Source: CAMFLJ01 sp965279255
GTDB lineage: Bacteria; Actinomycetota; Acidimicrobiia; Acidimicrobiales; Acidimicrobilacustridaceae
Assembly: GCA_965279255.1 (NCBI GenBank)
Contig: OZ257146.1
Span: forward strand, 2,046,001 to 2,110,000
Reading direction: 5' to 3'
Length of the DNA: 64,000 nucleotides
Position 1 is the first letter of the stretch. Every line of letters starts with the position of its first letter. The notes under the pieces were generated by a model. That model saw nothing but the letters and a program-made list of their open reading frames with translations. It did no database searches and was not told the origin of the DNA. The position numbers and the translations under genes were made by a program. Below, in pieces: positions 50,602 to 58,973 of this stretch.

Positions 50602-51804
50602 TCAGCGGCCGAGGATCTCTTCGAGGTGGTCGAACACGCGCTGGTTGCGCAGCTTGGGGGCGCCGATCTCGCAGTCGAGCCCCGCCCCCTCAGCGGTGGT
50701 GAACGGGATCGACGTGGCGTGGGCGCCGAGCGCGTCGACGAGCTCGGCCGACTGGCCCGGGAACGACATCGCCGCATCGGGGTCGCACACGAGGGTGGGC
50801 ACCCGGATGCGGCCGAGGTACGGCTCGAGGTCCCAGCCGCTGAGGCGGTCGAGCACCCCGCCGACGCTGAGGCCCACCCACTGCTCGACGACCTTGGCGG
50901 CGGCGAACGAGGTGTCCGGGTCGTCGGCCGCGGCCACGGCGGCGTCGATCGCCGCGGCGCCACCCGACGCCCACGCCGCTCGCAAGCCGTCGGGCAGCCC
51001 GCCCAGGACACCCTCGAGCGGTCGGAGCACCCCGGGATCGCAGACCAGCGCGGTGACGCGGGGGTCGGCGGCGGCGTGGCGCGCCGCGAGGTAGCCGCCG
51101 TCGCTGATGCCGGCGGCCACGACCCGGCGCTCGTCGATCCCACCGGCGGCGAGAGCGGCGTCGAGCATGGCCACGCCGACCGGGCCCCAGTCGTCGACGG
51201 GCCCGACGTTCTCGATGAACCGCATCCGGCCCTGCCCCGGGCCGTCGAACACGAGGGTGTTCCAGCCCCGACGCGACGCGTCCTGCAGCCCCGTCATGAC
51301 CGTGTCCGACATCGGGGACCCGAGGCCGTTGTGGATCATCATCAGGGGTCGTTCGCCGTGGCCGGTGCCGGCGGCGGGGCGCACCAACCAGCCCCGCATC
51401 TCGGCGCCCGACCAGGAGATGCTCAGCGGCTCGGCCACCTCGTCCCAGTGCATGAGCGCGTTGCGCAGCGAGGTGCGGTGCGCCCGCCAGGCCGACAGGT
51501 GGCGCCCGGGGTCGGCCGACCCGAGCACGAGGTAGAAGCCGGCGAAGCGGTAGTTGGCCGCCCGGAGGTACGCGTCCGATGCGCTCGCGTCGTGACCGAA
51601 GTGCGCAGCCCGGCCGGCCACGGCGTCACACCGGGCCCCGAGCTCGGTCCAGGCCCGGAACCAGCTCTCGCGGTCACCGGGCTCGACGGACGCCGCCGTG
51701 GCGAGCACCTCGCCGGGCTCGGCCATGCCGTAGCCGACGCCGGTGAGCAGGCACCGCACGGCGAAGTCGAAGCCACCGTCGGAGGAGAACGAGATGTCGG
51801 GCAC
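50602..51804 (-). CDS. alpha/beta hydrolase (FrsA/peptidase-S9-like)
   Basis: The 400-aa protein has an N-terminal helical cap region, then an alpha/beta hydrolase core. The nucleophile elbow is VVAAGISDGGYLAARHAA (G-x-S-x-G). RPLMMIHNGLGSPMSD is the oxyanion strand, RVPTLVCDPDAAMSFPGQS the acid-region loop, and FTTAEGAGLDCEIGAPKLRNQRVFDHLEEIL the terminal part, which resembles the FrsA/dienelactone-type C-terminus. The substrate is unknown. GTG 51804 has TACGAT 8 nt upstream, the leaderless pattern, and is divergent from the gene at 51849. Confidence 0.88.
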   Translation of the reverse strand: MPDISFSSDGGFDFAVRCLLTGVGYGMAEPGEVLATAASVEPGDRESWFRAWTELGARCDAVAGRAAHFGHDASASDAYLRAANYRFAGFYLVLGSADPGRHLSAWRAHRTSLRNALMHWDEVAEPLSISWSGAEMRGWLVRPAAGTGHGERPLMMIHNGLGSPMSDTVMTGLQDASRRGWNTLVFDGPGQGRMRFIENVGPVDDWGPVGVAMLDAALAAGGIDERRVVAAGISDGGYLAARHAAADPRVTALVCDPGVLRPLEGVLGGLPDGLRAAWASGGAAAIDAAVAAADDPDTSFAAAKVVEQWVGLSVGGVLDRLSGWDLEPYLGRIRVPTLVCDPDAAMSFPGQSAELVDALGAHATSIPFTTAEGAGLDCEIGAPKLRNQRVFDHLEEILGR

Positions 51805-51812
51805 GGCGCGGG

Positions 51813-51838
51813 ATCGTAGGACCTGGTTCCCCTAGCGT
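51813..51838. promoter_or_regulatory. divergent leaderless promoters
   Basis: Minus-strand TACGAT (51818-51813) 8 nt before GTG 51804 and plus-strand TAGCGT (51833-51838) 10 nt before ATG 51849, 14 bp apart. The two genes must have closely linked, possibly mutually affecting transcription starts. Confidence 0.5.
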
Positions 51839-51848
51839 GACGCACCGC

Positions 51849-52961
51849 ATGCACCTGCCGACCCGTCTCGCCCCGGTCCCCCTCGACCCGCGCCTCGAGG
51901 CCGCGGCCGTCGAGGTGCTCGCTGCGCCGCCGCGTCCGCCCCGCAATCCGGGCCTGTTCACGTCGAACGCGCTGTTCGGTGAGCCCGGCATCTACCCCGA
52001 CGGGCCACCGATGGAGCCGGCGATCGGCGGGCCCACCGACGAGCACCTGGCCCGCGCCGCGATCGGCACCCTGCTCCCCGACCACCTCGGCGAGCCGGGC
52101 TCGGTGGCCGAGGGCCTGACCCTGTTCGACGGCCCCACCCTCCACCGCCTCGCCCCCTCGCCGCTGCCCCGCGCCGCGCTCGTGCTCCTGTGCGGCACGG
52201 TCGCCGCACCGGCGCTGGCCGCCGTGGCCGGCGGACGGGCGGGCGTGCCGTTCAGCTCGGTCACGGTCGCCGCGATGCCCGGCTCCGGCCGGGTGGTCGG
52301 CCCGGCCCCCGACGGCCCCGACGGCGCCCGCGCCGTCAACGACCGCTACGCCGCCGAGCACCCCGCGGTGCTGGCCCCGTCGCTGGCCCACGACCTGCTG
52401 TGGAGCGGCGACGGCCATGACCAGTACGAGGAGGCGACCCTCCATGCCGTGCTGGCGATGGTGCACCTCCAGGTGATCGCCGCCTCGCCGTGGATCGCCC
52501 ACCTCGGCACCGAGCTCACCCGCCGCCAGAACTCCCTGGCGGTGACCCTGGCGAACTCGCGCCATCCCGGCTCGGCCGCCATGGCGGTGAGGGCCGACGA
52601 CGGGCCCGGCACGATCCCCGGCGGCGACCCCTCGATGCAGACGCGCGACTTCTGGTCGATCCCGTTCGCCGGGGGGCCGGTCACCGACCGTCCGGCACCG
52701 CCGGCGCTGGCCACGGTGCTCGGCGCCGTCGCCACCGACCCTCATGCCGTCCCCGCTCCGCTGCGGTACGACCGGGCCCTCGATGGATTCGTGGCGAACG
52801 ATCTCGGGCGAGGCTGGCTGAGCGTCGTCGAGCAGCTGCGGGCGACGTTGGCCCTGGGCCTCGTCTCGATCGACGACATCGCCGAGGCCAGCGGGCTCGG
52901 ACCGGATGCCGCGGTGCGGGCCTACGGCCTGGCGGCCGCACAGGCCTGCTGGCCGTCGTGA
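51849..52961 (+). CDS. hypothetical protein, 370 aa
   Basis: I recognise no named family. It is soluble, rich in Ala/Pro/Gly, with a segment GLFTSNALFGEPGIYPDGPP, then LVLLCGTVAAPALAAVAGG, SVTVAAMPGSGRVVG and a helical part EEATLHAVLAMVHLQVIAASPWIAHLGTELTRRQNSLAVTLANSRHPG. HDLLWSGDGHDQYEE may be a metal site, but this is weak. The ATG at 51849 is chosen by its -10 (TAGCGT); GTG 51837 would overlap the hexamer. Its stop overlaps the start of the MFS gene, so the two are co-transcribed. Confidence 0.55.
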   Translation: MHLPTRLAPVPLDPRLEAAAVEVLAAPPRPPRNPGLFTSNALFGEPGIYPDGPPMEPAIGGPTDEHLARAAIGTLLPDHLGEPGSVAEGLTLFDGPTLHRLAPSPLPRAALVLLCGTVAAPALAAVAGGRAGVPFSSVTVAAMPGSGRVVGPAPDGPDGARAVNDRYAAEHPAVLAPSLAHDLLWSGDGHDQYEEATLHAVLAMVHLQVIAASPWIAHLGTELTRRQNSLAVTLANSRHPGSAAMAVRADDGPGTIPGGDPSMQTRDFWSIPFAGGPVTDRPAPPALATVLGAVATDPHAVPAPLRYDRALDGFVANDLGRGWLSVVEQLRATLALGLVSIDDIAEASGLGPDAAVRAYGLAAAQACWPS

Positions 52962-54382
52962 GCGCCGGCACCCTCGACGCCTCGACGGGCGGCACCCGCC
53001 GGGCGTGGTGGGTGCTGGCCGCCATGTGCCTGCCCCTGCTCGCCCAGTCGCTCGACGTCAGCGGCATCGGGCTCCTGCTCCCGTCGATCGGCGCCGACCT
53101 CGACGCCGGCCCCACGGCCCTCGGTTGGGTGATGAACGCCAACCCGTTGGCCTTCGGCGCCCTCCTGCTCACGGCCGGCTGGGTCGCTGACCGCTTCGGG
53201 CCCCGCACCCTCCTCCTCGTCGGCGTGGGTGCCTTCGGCGTGGCGAGCGCGCTGTGCGCCATCGCTCCCTCGACCGGCTTCCTCGTGGCCGCCCGCGCCG
53301 CCCAGGGGCTGGCCTCGGCGGCCTGCTTCACCACCTCGCTGGCCGTGGTCAGCGCCACCTTCGACGAGCGCCGCCGACCTGGTGCCATCGGCGCCTGGGG
53401 CGCGGTCAGCGGCGCCGGGTCCGCGTTCGGGCCGCTGCTCGCCGGGGCGCTGGCCGCCACCCTCGGCTGGCGCTGGTTCTTCGTGATCAACGCCCCGCTG
53501 TGCCTGCTGGCGGTGCCGGTGATCGCCGTGCTCACCCGGCCGAGCACCTCGACCTCCACCGCGCCGGCACCTGCCGCGCAAGGAGCTCGCGCTCCCCGCA
53601 TCGGGCTGGCCGCGGTGGCCGTGGGCTTCGTGGCCCTCAGCCTCGCCGTGGGCTCGTCGGTGTCGGCCGCCGCCCGCCTCGTGCCCGCGCTGCTCGCCGT
53701 CGCCGCCCTCACCGTGCTCTGGCGCGGCCGGCGCAACGGTCGGCCGGTCGTCGAGCCCGCCGCGCTGGCGGGACCGTGGTCACGGGCGGCGCTCGCCGTC
53801 GGCTTCTCCTCCACCTGGGCGTTCGGCGTGGTGCTGGTCATCGGCAGCGCCCTGTTGCAGCAGGTCCGGGGCATGGGCCCCATGGCGGCCGGTGTCACCT
53901 TCCTCGCCTTCAGCGGCGCCTTCGCCCTGGCCGGCGCGGCGGTGGGCCGAATGGTTCGGCGGGCCGGGGTGGGCACGACGATGGGCACCGGCATGGCGCT
54001 GACCGTCGTCGGCCTGGCCCTGCTAGCCCTGCTCCCGTCCGACGTCGGACTCGGGGCGATCATCGCCGCGCTGGTGATCGGCGGCCTCGGCCAGGGCCTC
54101 GCCTTCGATGGATCCACGACCGCGTCGCTGGCCGGCGTGCCCGGCGGGTCGACCGGCGAGGCCACCGCCTCGGTCCAGACCCTGCGGCTCCTGGGGTCGG
54201 TGCTCGGCGTCGCCGCGTCGGCGGCCATCGTCGCCACCGCCGCCGCCGGGGCCTCGACGACCGAGATCGCCGACCTCCAGCGTCTGGCGTTCGCCCTCGC
54301 CGCGGTCGTGGCCGTGCTCGGCTGCGCGGCGCTCGGGGCCCTGCGACCGGCGAGCCGCGACCGCACGTCGACGCGTCGGTAG
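52958..54382 (+). CDS. MFS transporter (DHA2-like, 14-helix type)
   Basis: The 474-aa membrane protein has about 14 hydrophobic helices. The MFS motif A is seen as LLTAGWVADRFGPRTLLLVG and motif C-like as GAWGAVSGAGSAFGPLLAGALAATLGWRWFFVINAPL, which is typical of drug:H+ antiporters. A second motif-A-like repeat is LAGAAVGRMVRRAGVG. It may export a drug or metabolite. The GTG overlaps the stop of the upstream gene (GTGA), suggesting an operon. The downstream TerB/Coq4-like gene has its own start signal. Confidence 0.9.
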   Translation: MSAGTLDASTGGTRRAWWVLAAMCLPLLAQSLDVSGIGLLLPSIGADLDAGPTALGWVMNANPLAFGALLLTAGWVADRFGPRTLLLVGVGAFGVASALCAIAPSTGFLVAARAAQGLASAACFTTSLAVVSATFDERRRPGAIGAWGAVSGAGSAFGPLLAGALAATLGWRWFFVINAPLCLLAVPVIAVLTRPSTSTSTAPAPAAQGARAPRIGLAAVAVGFVALSLAVGSSVSAAARLVPALLAVAALTVLWRGRRNGRPVVEPAALAGPWSRAALAVGFSSTWAFGVVLVIGSALLQQVRGMGPMAAGVTFLAFSGAFALAGAAVGRMVRRAGVGTTMGTGMALTVVGLALLALLPSDVGLGAIIAALVIGGLGQGLAFDGSTTASLAGVPGGSTGEATASVQTLRLLGSVLGVAASAAIVATAAAGASTTEIADLQRLAFALAAVVAVLGCAALGALRPASRDRTSTRR

Positions 54383-54392
54383 CCTCCACGCC

Positions 54393-55367
54393 GTGCTGCT
54401 CCCCGAGCCCGACGACGCCCGCCTCGCCCTCGCCGCCGTGCTCGGCGCGTTCCGCTCCCTGGAGCTCCAGCCGGTTCAGCGCGACGTGCTCCGCGACGTC
54501 GCCGCCACCGTCTACCGCCTCGACATCGAGGCCGCACCGATCGAGCCCCTCGACGCCGCCGAGGTCGTCGCCGCCGGCGCCTCCATCGAGCTGCGCCAGC
54601 AGGCGGTGCACCTCATGGTGGTGCTCGAGCTGATCGCCGACCCGGTGCCGCCCGAGCAGGCCACCGCGGTGGAGCACTTCGCCCACGCCCTGGGCGTGCA
54701 CTCCTCGCTGCTCGACGACGCCCGGCACCTGGCCCACCACCACATCGCCCTCATGTACGCCGACCTCCAGCGGTCGAGCTGGTACACCGAGGTCACCGTC
54801 GAGGAGTCGCTGCACGGCAAGGTCTTCGAGCTGGCCCGCTCGAAGTTCGCCTACAGCGGCGTGGTCGCCGACGAGGCCATCGCCCACAAGTGGGAGGGCC
54901 TCCGCGACATGCCCGCCGGCAGCTGGGGCCGCGGCGTCGCCGACTTCTACGAGCGCCACCACTTCCCGTTCCCCGGCGAGCGCCACGGCATCTACGAGGT
55001 GGGCGCCCGCCACGACTTCGTGCACGTGCTCACCGACTACGAGGCGACCCCCGAGGGCGAGCTCGACGTGTTCGCCTTCATCGCCGCCTGCATGCCCGAC
55101 GAGAAGGGCCTGGTCCTGCTCGCCGTCACCATCGGCCTGTTCCAGGACGGCGCCATCCACCGGGTGGCCGGCAAGGCCGTGAAGATCGCCCGCACCGACA
55201 CGCTCGGCGATCCCGGGGCCGCCGACCGGTGGGCCGAGGCCCTCGACCGCGGGCGGCGCTGCCCGGTCGACGTCATGGGCGGCATCGACCACTTCGCCCT
55301 CGCCCCCATGCCCCTCGACGAGGCCCGGGTCCGGCTCGGGGTCGCCCCCAAGGGCCTGCCCGCCTAG
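54393..55367 (+). CDS. TerB-like / Coq4-like protein
   Basis: The 324-aa protein has two parts. An N-terminal helical region (IELRQQAVHLMVVLELIADPVPPEQATAVEHFAHALGV) resembles TerB folds. A C-terminal part contains RHDFVHVLTDYEATPEGE, matching the Coq4 zinc motif HDxxH-x11-E (H207, H211, E223). Coq4 acts in ubiquinone biosynthesis in eukaryotes and some bacteria; actinobacteria use menaquinone, so the role here is unclear. The GTG at 54393 has TAGCCT (54380-54385) 7 nt upstream. It stands alone after the MFS gene. Confidence 0.6.
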   Translation: MLLPEPDDARLALAAVLGAFRSLELQPVQRDVLRDVAATVYRLDIEAAPIEPLDAAEVVAAGASIELRQQAVHLMVVLELIADPVPPEQATAVEHFAHALGVHSSLLDDARHLAHHHIALMYADLQRSSWYTEVTVEESLHGKVFELARSKFAYSGVVADEAIAHKWEGLRDMPAGSWGRGVADFYERHHFPFPGERHGIYEVGARHDFVHVLTDYEATPEGELDVFAFIAACMPDEKGLVLLAVTIGLFQDGAIHRVAGKAVKIARTDTLGDPGAADRWAEALDRGRRCPVDVMGGIDHFALAPMPLDEARVRLGVAPKGLPA

Positions 55368-55393
55368 CTCCCGCCCGTCTCTCCACCCGGAAC

Positions 55394-55435
55394 CGGTGCG
55401 CAGAACCCACGCCGGAGCACGGGAGGAGCGCACCG
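55394..55435. terminator. weak hairpin between convergent genes
   Basis: CGGTGCGC (55394-55401) pairs with GCGCACCG (55428-55435) across a 26-nt loop. It lies between the stops at 55367 and 55456. The weak, long loop makes terminator function uncertain. Confidence 0.3.
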
Positions 55436-55455
55436 TTCGGCCCGTCGTCTCCAGG

Positions 55456-56163
55456 TCAGGGAAGGCGGGCCACCAGCGCGGTGAGCACGGCGTCGGCCGA
55501 CACACCGGCGAGCGGGTGCACGGCCACGCCGTCGACCAGGCCGCGCACCTCGTCGGCCCCGACGCCCGGGTGGAGGCGCCGCACGCCGGGAGCCAGCAGC
55601 GCGGCGTGGCGGTCGGCCCGCCACCGCAGCGGCACCGAGCACTGGAAGCGGGCGCCGGCGCGGGTGCGGCGCTGGGAGATGCCCACCACCTTCTCGCCGT
55701 CGACGAGGACCTCGCCCGGCCCGGTGCCCCCGAAGCAGACGACCGACCCGAGGGCGCCACACGCCAGCCCACCGCGGTGGGCGACCCCACCGGCCACGCC
55801 GAGGTCGGCGAGCACGTCCACCCACACCTGGCCGAGCCACTCGGCGGCCATGGCCACGTCGTCGTGCCAGAGGAGGTCGCCCCGGGGGACGATCACGTCG
55901 ATCCAGGCGACGTCGTCGGGCTCGAGGAGCACCGCCCCTCCCCCGCTACGGCGGCGGACGACCTCGACCCCGAGGGCGGCGGCGGCCTCGGCGTCGACGT
56001 CGTCGGCGCGCTGGGTCGACCCGAGCACCAGGGCGGAGGCGTCGAGCGAGAAGGCCCAGACCGACCAGCGCGCCGGGTCGGGCACGTCGAGCAGGTGGTG
56101 GTCGGCGGCCGCGCCGCGGTGGTGCTCGACCGCCCAGGCGGTCGAGGTCGTCGGGCCGGTCAC
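55456..56163 (-). CDS. lipoate-protein ligase A-like (BPL/LPL fold)
   Basis: The 235-aa protein has VVRRRSGGGAVLLEPDDVAWIDVIVPR near the middle, the RRxSGGGAV lipoyl-AMP loop, then EVLVDGEKVVGISQRRTRAG with the conserved Lys. It probably transfers lipoate or octanoate to a target, or is a relative with changed substrate. It is small for LplA (no C-terminal domain). GTG 56163 overlaps the HNH stop (GTGA). Together with the HNH gene it forms a two-gene operon of unclear logic. Confidence 0.75.
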   Translation of the reverse strand: MTGPTTSTAWAVEHHRGAAADHHLLDVPDPARWSVWAFSLDASALVLGSTQRADDVDAEAAAALGVEVVRRRSGGGAVLLEPDDVAWIDVIVPRGDLLWHDDVAMAAEWLGQVWVDVLADLGVAGGVAHRGGLACGALGSVVCFGGTGPGEVLVDGEKVVGISQRRTRAGARFQCSVPLRWRADRHAALLAPGVRRLHPGVGADEVRGLVDGVAVHPLAGVSADAVLTALVARLP

Positions 56164-56672
56164 GAGGCGGTTCGGGTGAGCCAGGGCTCCCACTCGGCTC
56201 GGGCGAAGGTGCCGGCCCGCAGCAGCACGGCGCCCACGCCGAGCGGCTCGAAGGGTTGGACCAGCAACGGCATGCCCGCCTCGACCGGGGTGCGGTTGCC
56301 CTTGCGGCCGTTGCAGCTGCGGCAGGCGGCGACGAGGTTCGACCACGAGTGGGCGCCGCCCGGGCGGGAGCGGGGCACGACGTGGTCGACGGTGTCGGCC
56401 CGGGCCCGGCAGTACCCGCAGGTGTGGCCGTCACGGGCGAGCACGCCGCGGCGGGTGACCGGCGTGCGGCGGCCGCGTGGCACGCGCACGTAGGAGAGCA
56501 GCCGTATGACGTGGGGGCGGGCGATCGAGAGCGACGGCGACCGCACCCGGCGCACCTCGTCGGCAGCCACGGTCTCGGCGGCGCCCTCGAGCACGAGCAC
56601 GACGGCGCGCTGCCAGGCCACGGTGCTCAGCGGCTCGTAGGTGGCGTTCAGCACGAGGACGTTGTCGCCCAC
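56160..56672 (-). CDS. HNH endonuclease-family protein
   Basis: The 170-aa protein starts VGDNVLVLNATYEPLSTVAWQRAVVLVLEG, a conserved N-terminus of actinobacterial HNH proteins. The nuclease domain has CGYCRARADTVDHVVPRSRPGGAHSWSNLVAACRSCNGRKGNRTP: two CxxC zinc pairs (CGYC, CRSC) and the DHVVPRS catalytic His. A C-terminal tail follows. The target is unknown. An AAGGAGA ribosome site precedes the GTG at 56672. A longer upstream frame is not used because it overlaps the SDR promoter. Confidence 0.88.
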   Translation of the reverse strand: MGDNVLVLNATYEPLSTVAWQRAVVLVLEGAAETVAADEVRRVRSPSLSIARPHVIRLLSYVRVPRGRRTPVTRRGVLARDGHTCGYCRARADTVDHVVPRSRPGGAHSWSNLVAACRSCNGRKGNRTPVEAGMPLLVQPFEPLGVGAVLLRAGTFARAEWEPWLTRTAS

Positions 56673-56793
56673 CGGCTCTCCTTGTGGCTCGCCGGGCCGA
56701 CCCGGCCTGGTCCGAAGGCTACCGGCCGACACCGGGCCGGCGCGGGTCGAGCTCACGCCCACCCGACCGGCACGGCCCGGTAGGTTCCCCGCC

Positions 56794-57639
56794 ATGACCG
56801 ATCACGTGGAGGGGAAGGTCGTCGTCGTCACCGGCGCGGCCAGTGGGTTCGGGCGACTCGTCGCCCAGATGGTGGCGGCGCGCGGCGCCAGGGTGGTGGC
56901 CGCCGACATCGACGTCGAGGGCCTGGAGGCCACGGCCGAGTCGATCAGCGCGGCCGGTGGCACCGTCGCCCACCGTCGGGCCGATGTCACCGACCGGGCC
57001 GACGTGTTCGCCCTGGCCGCGTTCGCCGTCGAGCGCTTCGGGGCCATCGACGTCATGGTCAACAACGCCGGCACCATGCCCCTGGCGTTCTTCGCCGACC
57101 ACGCCCGGGCGGCCGATGCGTGGGACCGGTGCATCGACATCAACTTCCGGGGCGTGCTCAACGGCATCATGGCCGTGCACGACCAGATGATCGCCCAGGG
57201 CCGCGGCCAGGTGATCAACATCTCGTCGATCTACGGCAACACCCCGGTGGCGGGGTCGGCCGTCTACACCGCCACCAAGGCGGCGGTGAACGTGCTGTCG
57301 GACACCCTGCGCATCGAGTCGCAGGGAAAGATCAAGGTCACCACGGTGAAGCCCACGGGCGTGCCGGGCACCAACCTCGGCTCGGGCATCGTCAACGGTG
57401 ACGCCATGGTCGGCATCCTCGGCCAGAACGCCGCCGCGTTCGGCGAGCAGGCCGCGGTGGCGTGGGGCCCCGACGACAGCCCCGAGAAGGCGGCCATGAA
57501 CGACCCGGAGAGCATCGCCTACTGGGCGATCGCCCCCGAGGAGCTGGCCGCCCAGGTCGTCTACGTGATCGACCAGCCGTGGGGCATCTCGATCAGCGAC
57601 ATCACCGTGCGGGCCTCGGGCGACCTCTACCTCTCCTGA
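56794..57639 (+). CDS. short-chain dehydrogenase/reductase (SDR)
   Basis: The 281-aa Rossmann oxidoreductase has TGAASGFG (cofactor), DIDVEGLEA in the second strand, NNAGTMPL, INISSIYG and the catalytic Tyr/Lys in YTATKAAVNVL. Asp in the second strand favours NAD(H). Near the end PEELAAQVVYVIDQPWGISISDITVRASG is usual. The substrate is unknown. The ATG has TAGGTT 7 nt upstream, leaderless pattern. It is divergent from the HNH-lipoate-ligase-like operon. Confidence 0.93.
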   Translation: MTDHVEGKVVVVTGAASGFGRLVAQMVAARGARVVAADIDVEGLEATAESISAAGGTVAHRRADVTDRADVFALAAFAVERFGAIDVMVNNAGTMPLAFFADHARAADAWDRCIDINFRGVLNGIMAVHDQMIAQGRGQVINISSIYGNTPVAGSAVYTATKAAVNVLSDTLRIESQGKIKVTTVKPTGVPGTNLGSGIVNGDAMVGILGQNAAAFGEQAAVAWGPDDSPEKAAMNDPESIAYWAIAPEELAAQVVYVIDQPWGISISDITVRASGDLYLS

Positions 57640-57640
57640 G

Positions 57641-57680
57641 CCCGGCTCGGCCCGGCTCGGCCCGGTCAGCCCAGCTCAGC
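57641..57680. repeat. 10-bp tandem repeat at a convergent junction
   Basis: CCCGGCTCGG occurs twice (57641-57650 and 57651-57660), then two degenerate copies to 57680. It lies between the SDR stop and the 94-aa gene's stop. It could be a slippage product or terminator remnant. Confidence 0.45.
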
Positions 57681-57690
57681 CGACCGACGG

Positions 57691-57975
57691 TCAGTGGCCG
57701 GAGGTGACCTCGGGCCACGCCTTGCACCAGTGCAGGTAGGTGACCACGTCGGCGGGCCGGGGCTCGCCGCCCTGGCCGCCGTAGGCCGTGACCATGCGGA
57801 AGTGCAGGTAGGTCGGGTCGGGCAGCGGGAGGTACGGGGCTCGTCGCCACCAGCCCGTGGGGGCGAGGCGCCCGACCTGGCGCACCGCGGTGGCCCAGAG
57901 GTCGGGCCGGCGGGCGACGGCCGCGGTGGCACCGAGGGTCCAGCGGAGCGTTGGGGTCGACGGGGAGGGGCCCAC
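57691..57975 (-). CDS. small conserved actinobacterial protein, 94 aa
   Basis: The protein reads LRWTLGATAAVARRPDLWATAVRQVGRLAPTGWWRRAPYLPLPDPTYLHFRMVTAYGG and ends ADVVTYLHWCKAWPEVTSGH. I recall similar short basic, Trp-rich proteins in many actinobacteria, of unknown function. The GTG at 57975 has TAACCT (57988-57983 on the minus strand) 7 nt upstream, so it can be transcribed on its own. It lies just downstream of a ROK kinase on the same strand (29-bp gap), a placement I believe recurs in the phylum. Confidence 0.7.
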   Translation of the reverse strand: MGPSPSTPTLRWTLGATAAVARRPDLWATAVRQVGRLAPTGWWRRAPYLPLPDPTYLHFRMVTAYGGQGGEPRPADVVTYLHWCKAWPEVTSGH

Positions 57976-58004
57976 GGGGACGAGGTTACCGAGGGGCCGG
58001 GACC

Positions 58005-58883
58005 TCACCGCCCGATGGCCACGCCCAGCCCCCGCCAGCCCACCGCCGCCGCGCCGACGAGCGGCCCGTCGGCCCCGAGCTCCCCGGGGCGGATCACCGT
58101 GCCCGTCGAGAAGTCGAGGCGGGCGGAGCGGTCGACCTCGGCCTGGGCGGCGGCGAAGAAGGCGTCGCCGAAGCCGAGCGCCACCGATCCGGCCACCACC
58201 GCCAGGCGCAGGTCGAGCAGGTTGGCCACCGAGGCCACCGCCCGGCCCACGAGGGTGCCGGTGCGCTCCACGATCTCGGGCCCGGCCTCGGCGGCCGGGC
58301 GACCGGTGATGGCGGCGATGGCCGTGCCCGACGCCTCGGCCTCGAGGCAGCCGCGCGCCCCGCAACCGCACACGTGGCCGTCGGGCACCACGATGACGTG
58401 GCCGATGTGTCCGGCGTTGCCGTCGGCCCCGTCGAGCAGGCGGCCGTCGAGCACGATGCCGCCGCCGACGCCGGTGGACACCACCATGGCGACGTAGTCG
58501 TCGTCGCCTCGGGCCGCGCCGACCCAGCCCTCACCGAGGGCCAGCGCCTTGGCGTCGTTGTCGACGAAGGTGGGCACCTCGACCAGCTCCCCCAGCCGGT
58601 CGTGCAGGGGGAACCCGCGCCAGGCGGGGATGTTGATCGGCGACACCGTCGCCCCACCCCGGGTCATCGGTCCGCCGGTGCCGACCCCGCAGACCGCCGG
58701 ATCGGCGCCGTCGTCGAGGACCTCCGCCACGAGAGCGGCCAGCGTCCCGAACATGTCCTCGGCCCCCTCCCGGGCGGGGGTGGCCGCCCGGGCCCGGCGC
58801 ACCACGGCGCCCTCGAGGTCGACGAGGCCGACCTCGAGCTTGGTGCCCCCGATGTCGACGGCCAGGGCGAGGTCTCCGGTCAC
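58005..58883 (-). CDS. ROK-family sugar kinase (glucokinase-like)
   Basis: The 292-aa ATP-dependent kinase begins LALAVDIGGTKLEVGLVDLEG (phosphate 1). INIPAWRGFPL and TFVDNDAKALALGE (catalytic Asp) follow, then MVVSTGVGGGIVLDGRLLDGADGNAGHIGHVIV. The zinc site is CGCGARGCLEAEASG with His of GHIGH. Glucose is the usual substrate of this group. The GTG at 58883 has TACCGT 7 nt upstream (leaderless). It is upstream of the 94-aa gene and divergent from the MoxR gene. Confidence 0.93.
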   Translation of the reverse strand: MTGDLALAVDIGGTKLEVGLVDLEGAVVRRARAATPAREGAEDMFGTLAALVAEVLDDGADPAVCGVGTGGPMTRGGATVSPINIPAWRGFPLHDRLGELVEVPTFVDNDAKALALGEGWVGAARGDDDYVAMVVSTGVGGGIVLDGRLLDGADGNAGHIGHVIVVPDGHVCGCGARGCLEAEASGTAIAAITGRPAAEAGPEIVERTGTLVGRAVASVANLLDLRLAVVAGSVALGFGDAFFAAAQAEVDRSARLDFSTGTVIRPGELGADGPLVGAAAVGWRGLGVAIGR

Positions 58884-58973
58884 GCCCCCGACGGTACCGA
58901 ACGCCTCCGGGCCGCGTAGCCTTAGCGGACGGGTGGCCAGCCCGTGCCCACGCGTCGTCGAGAGGAGCAACGG

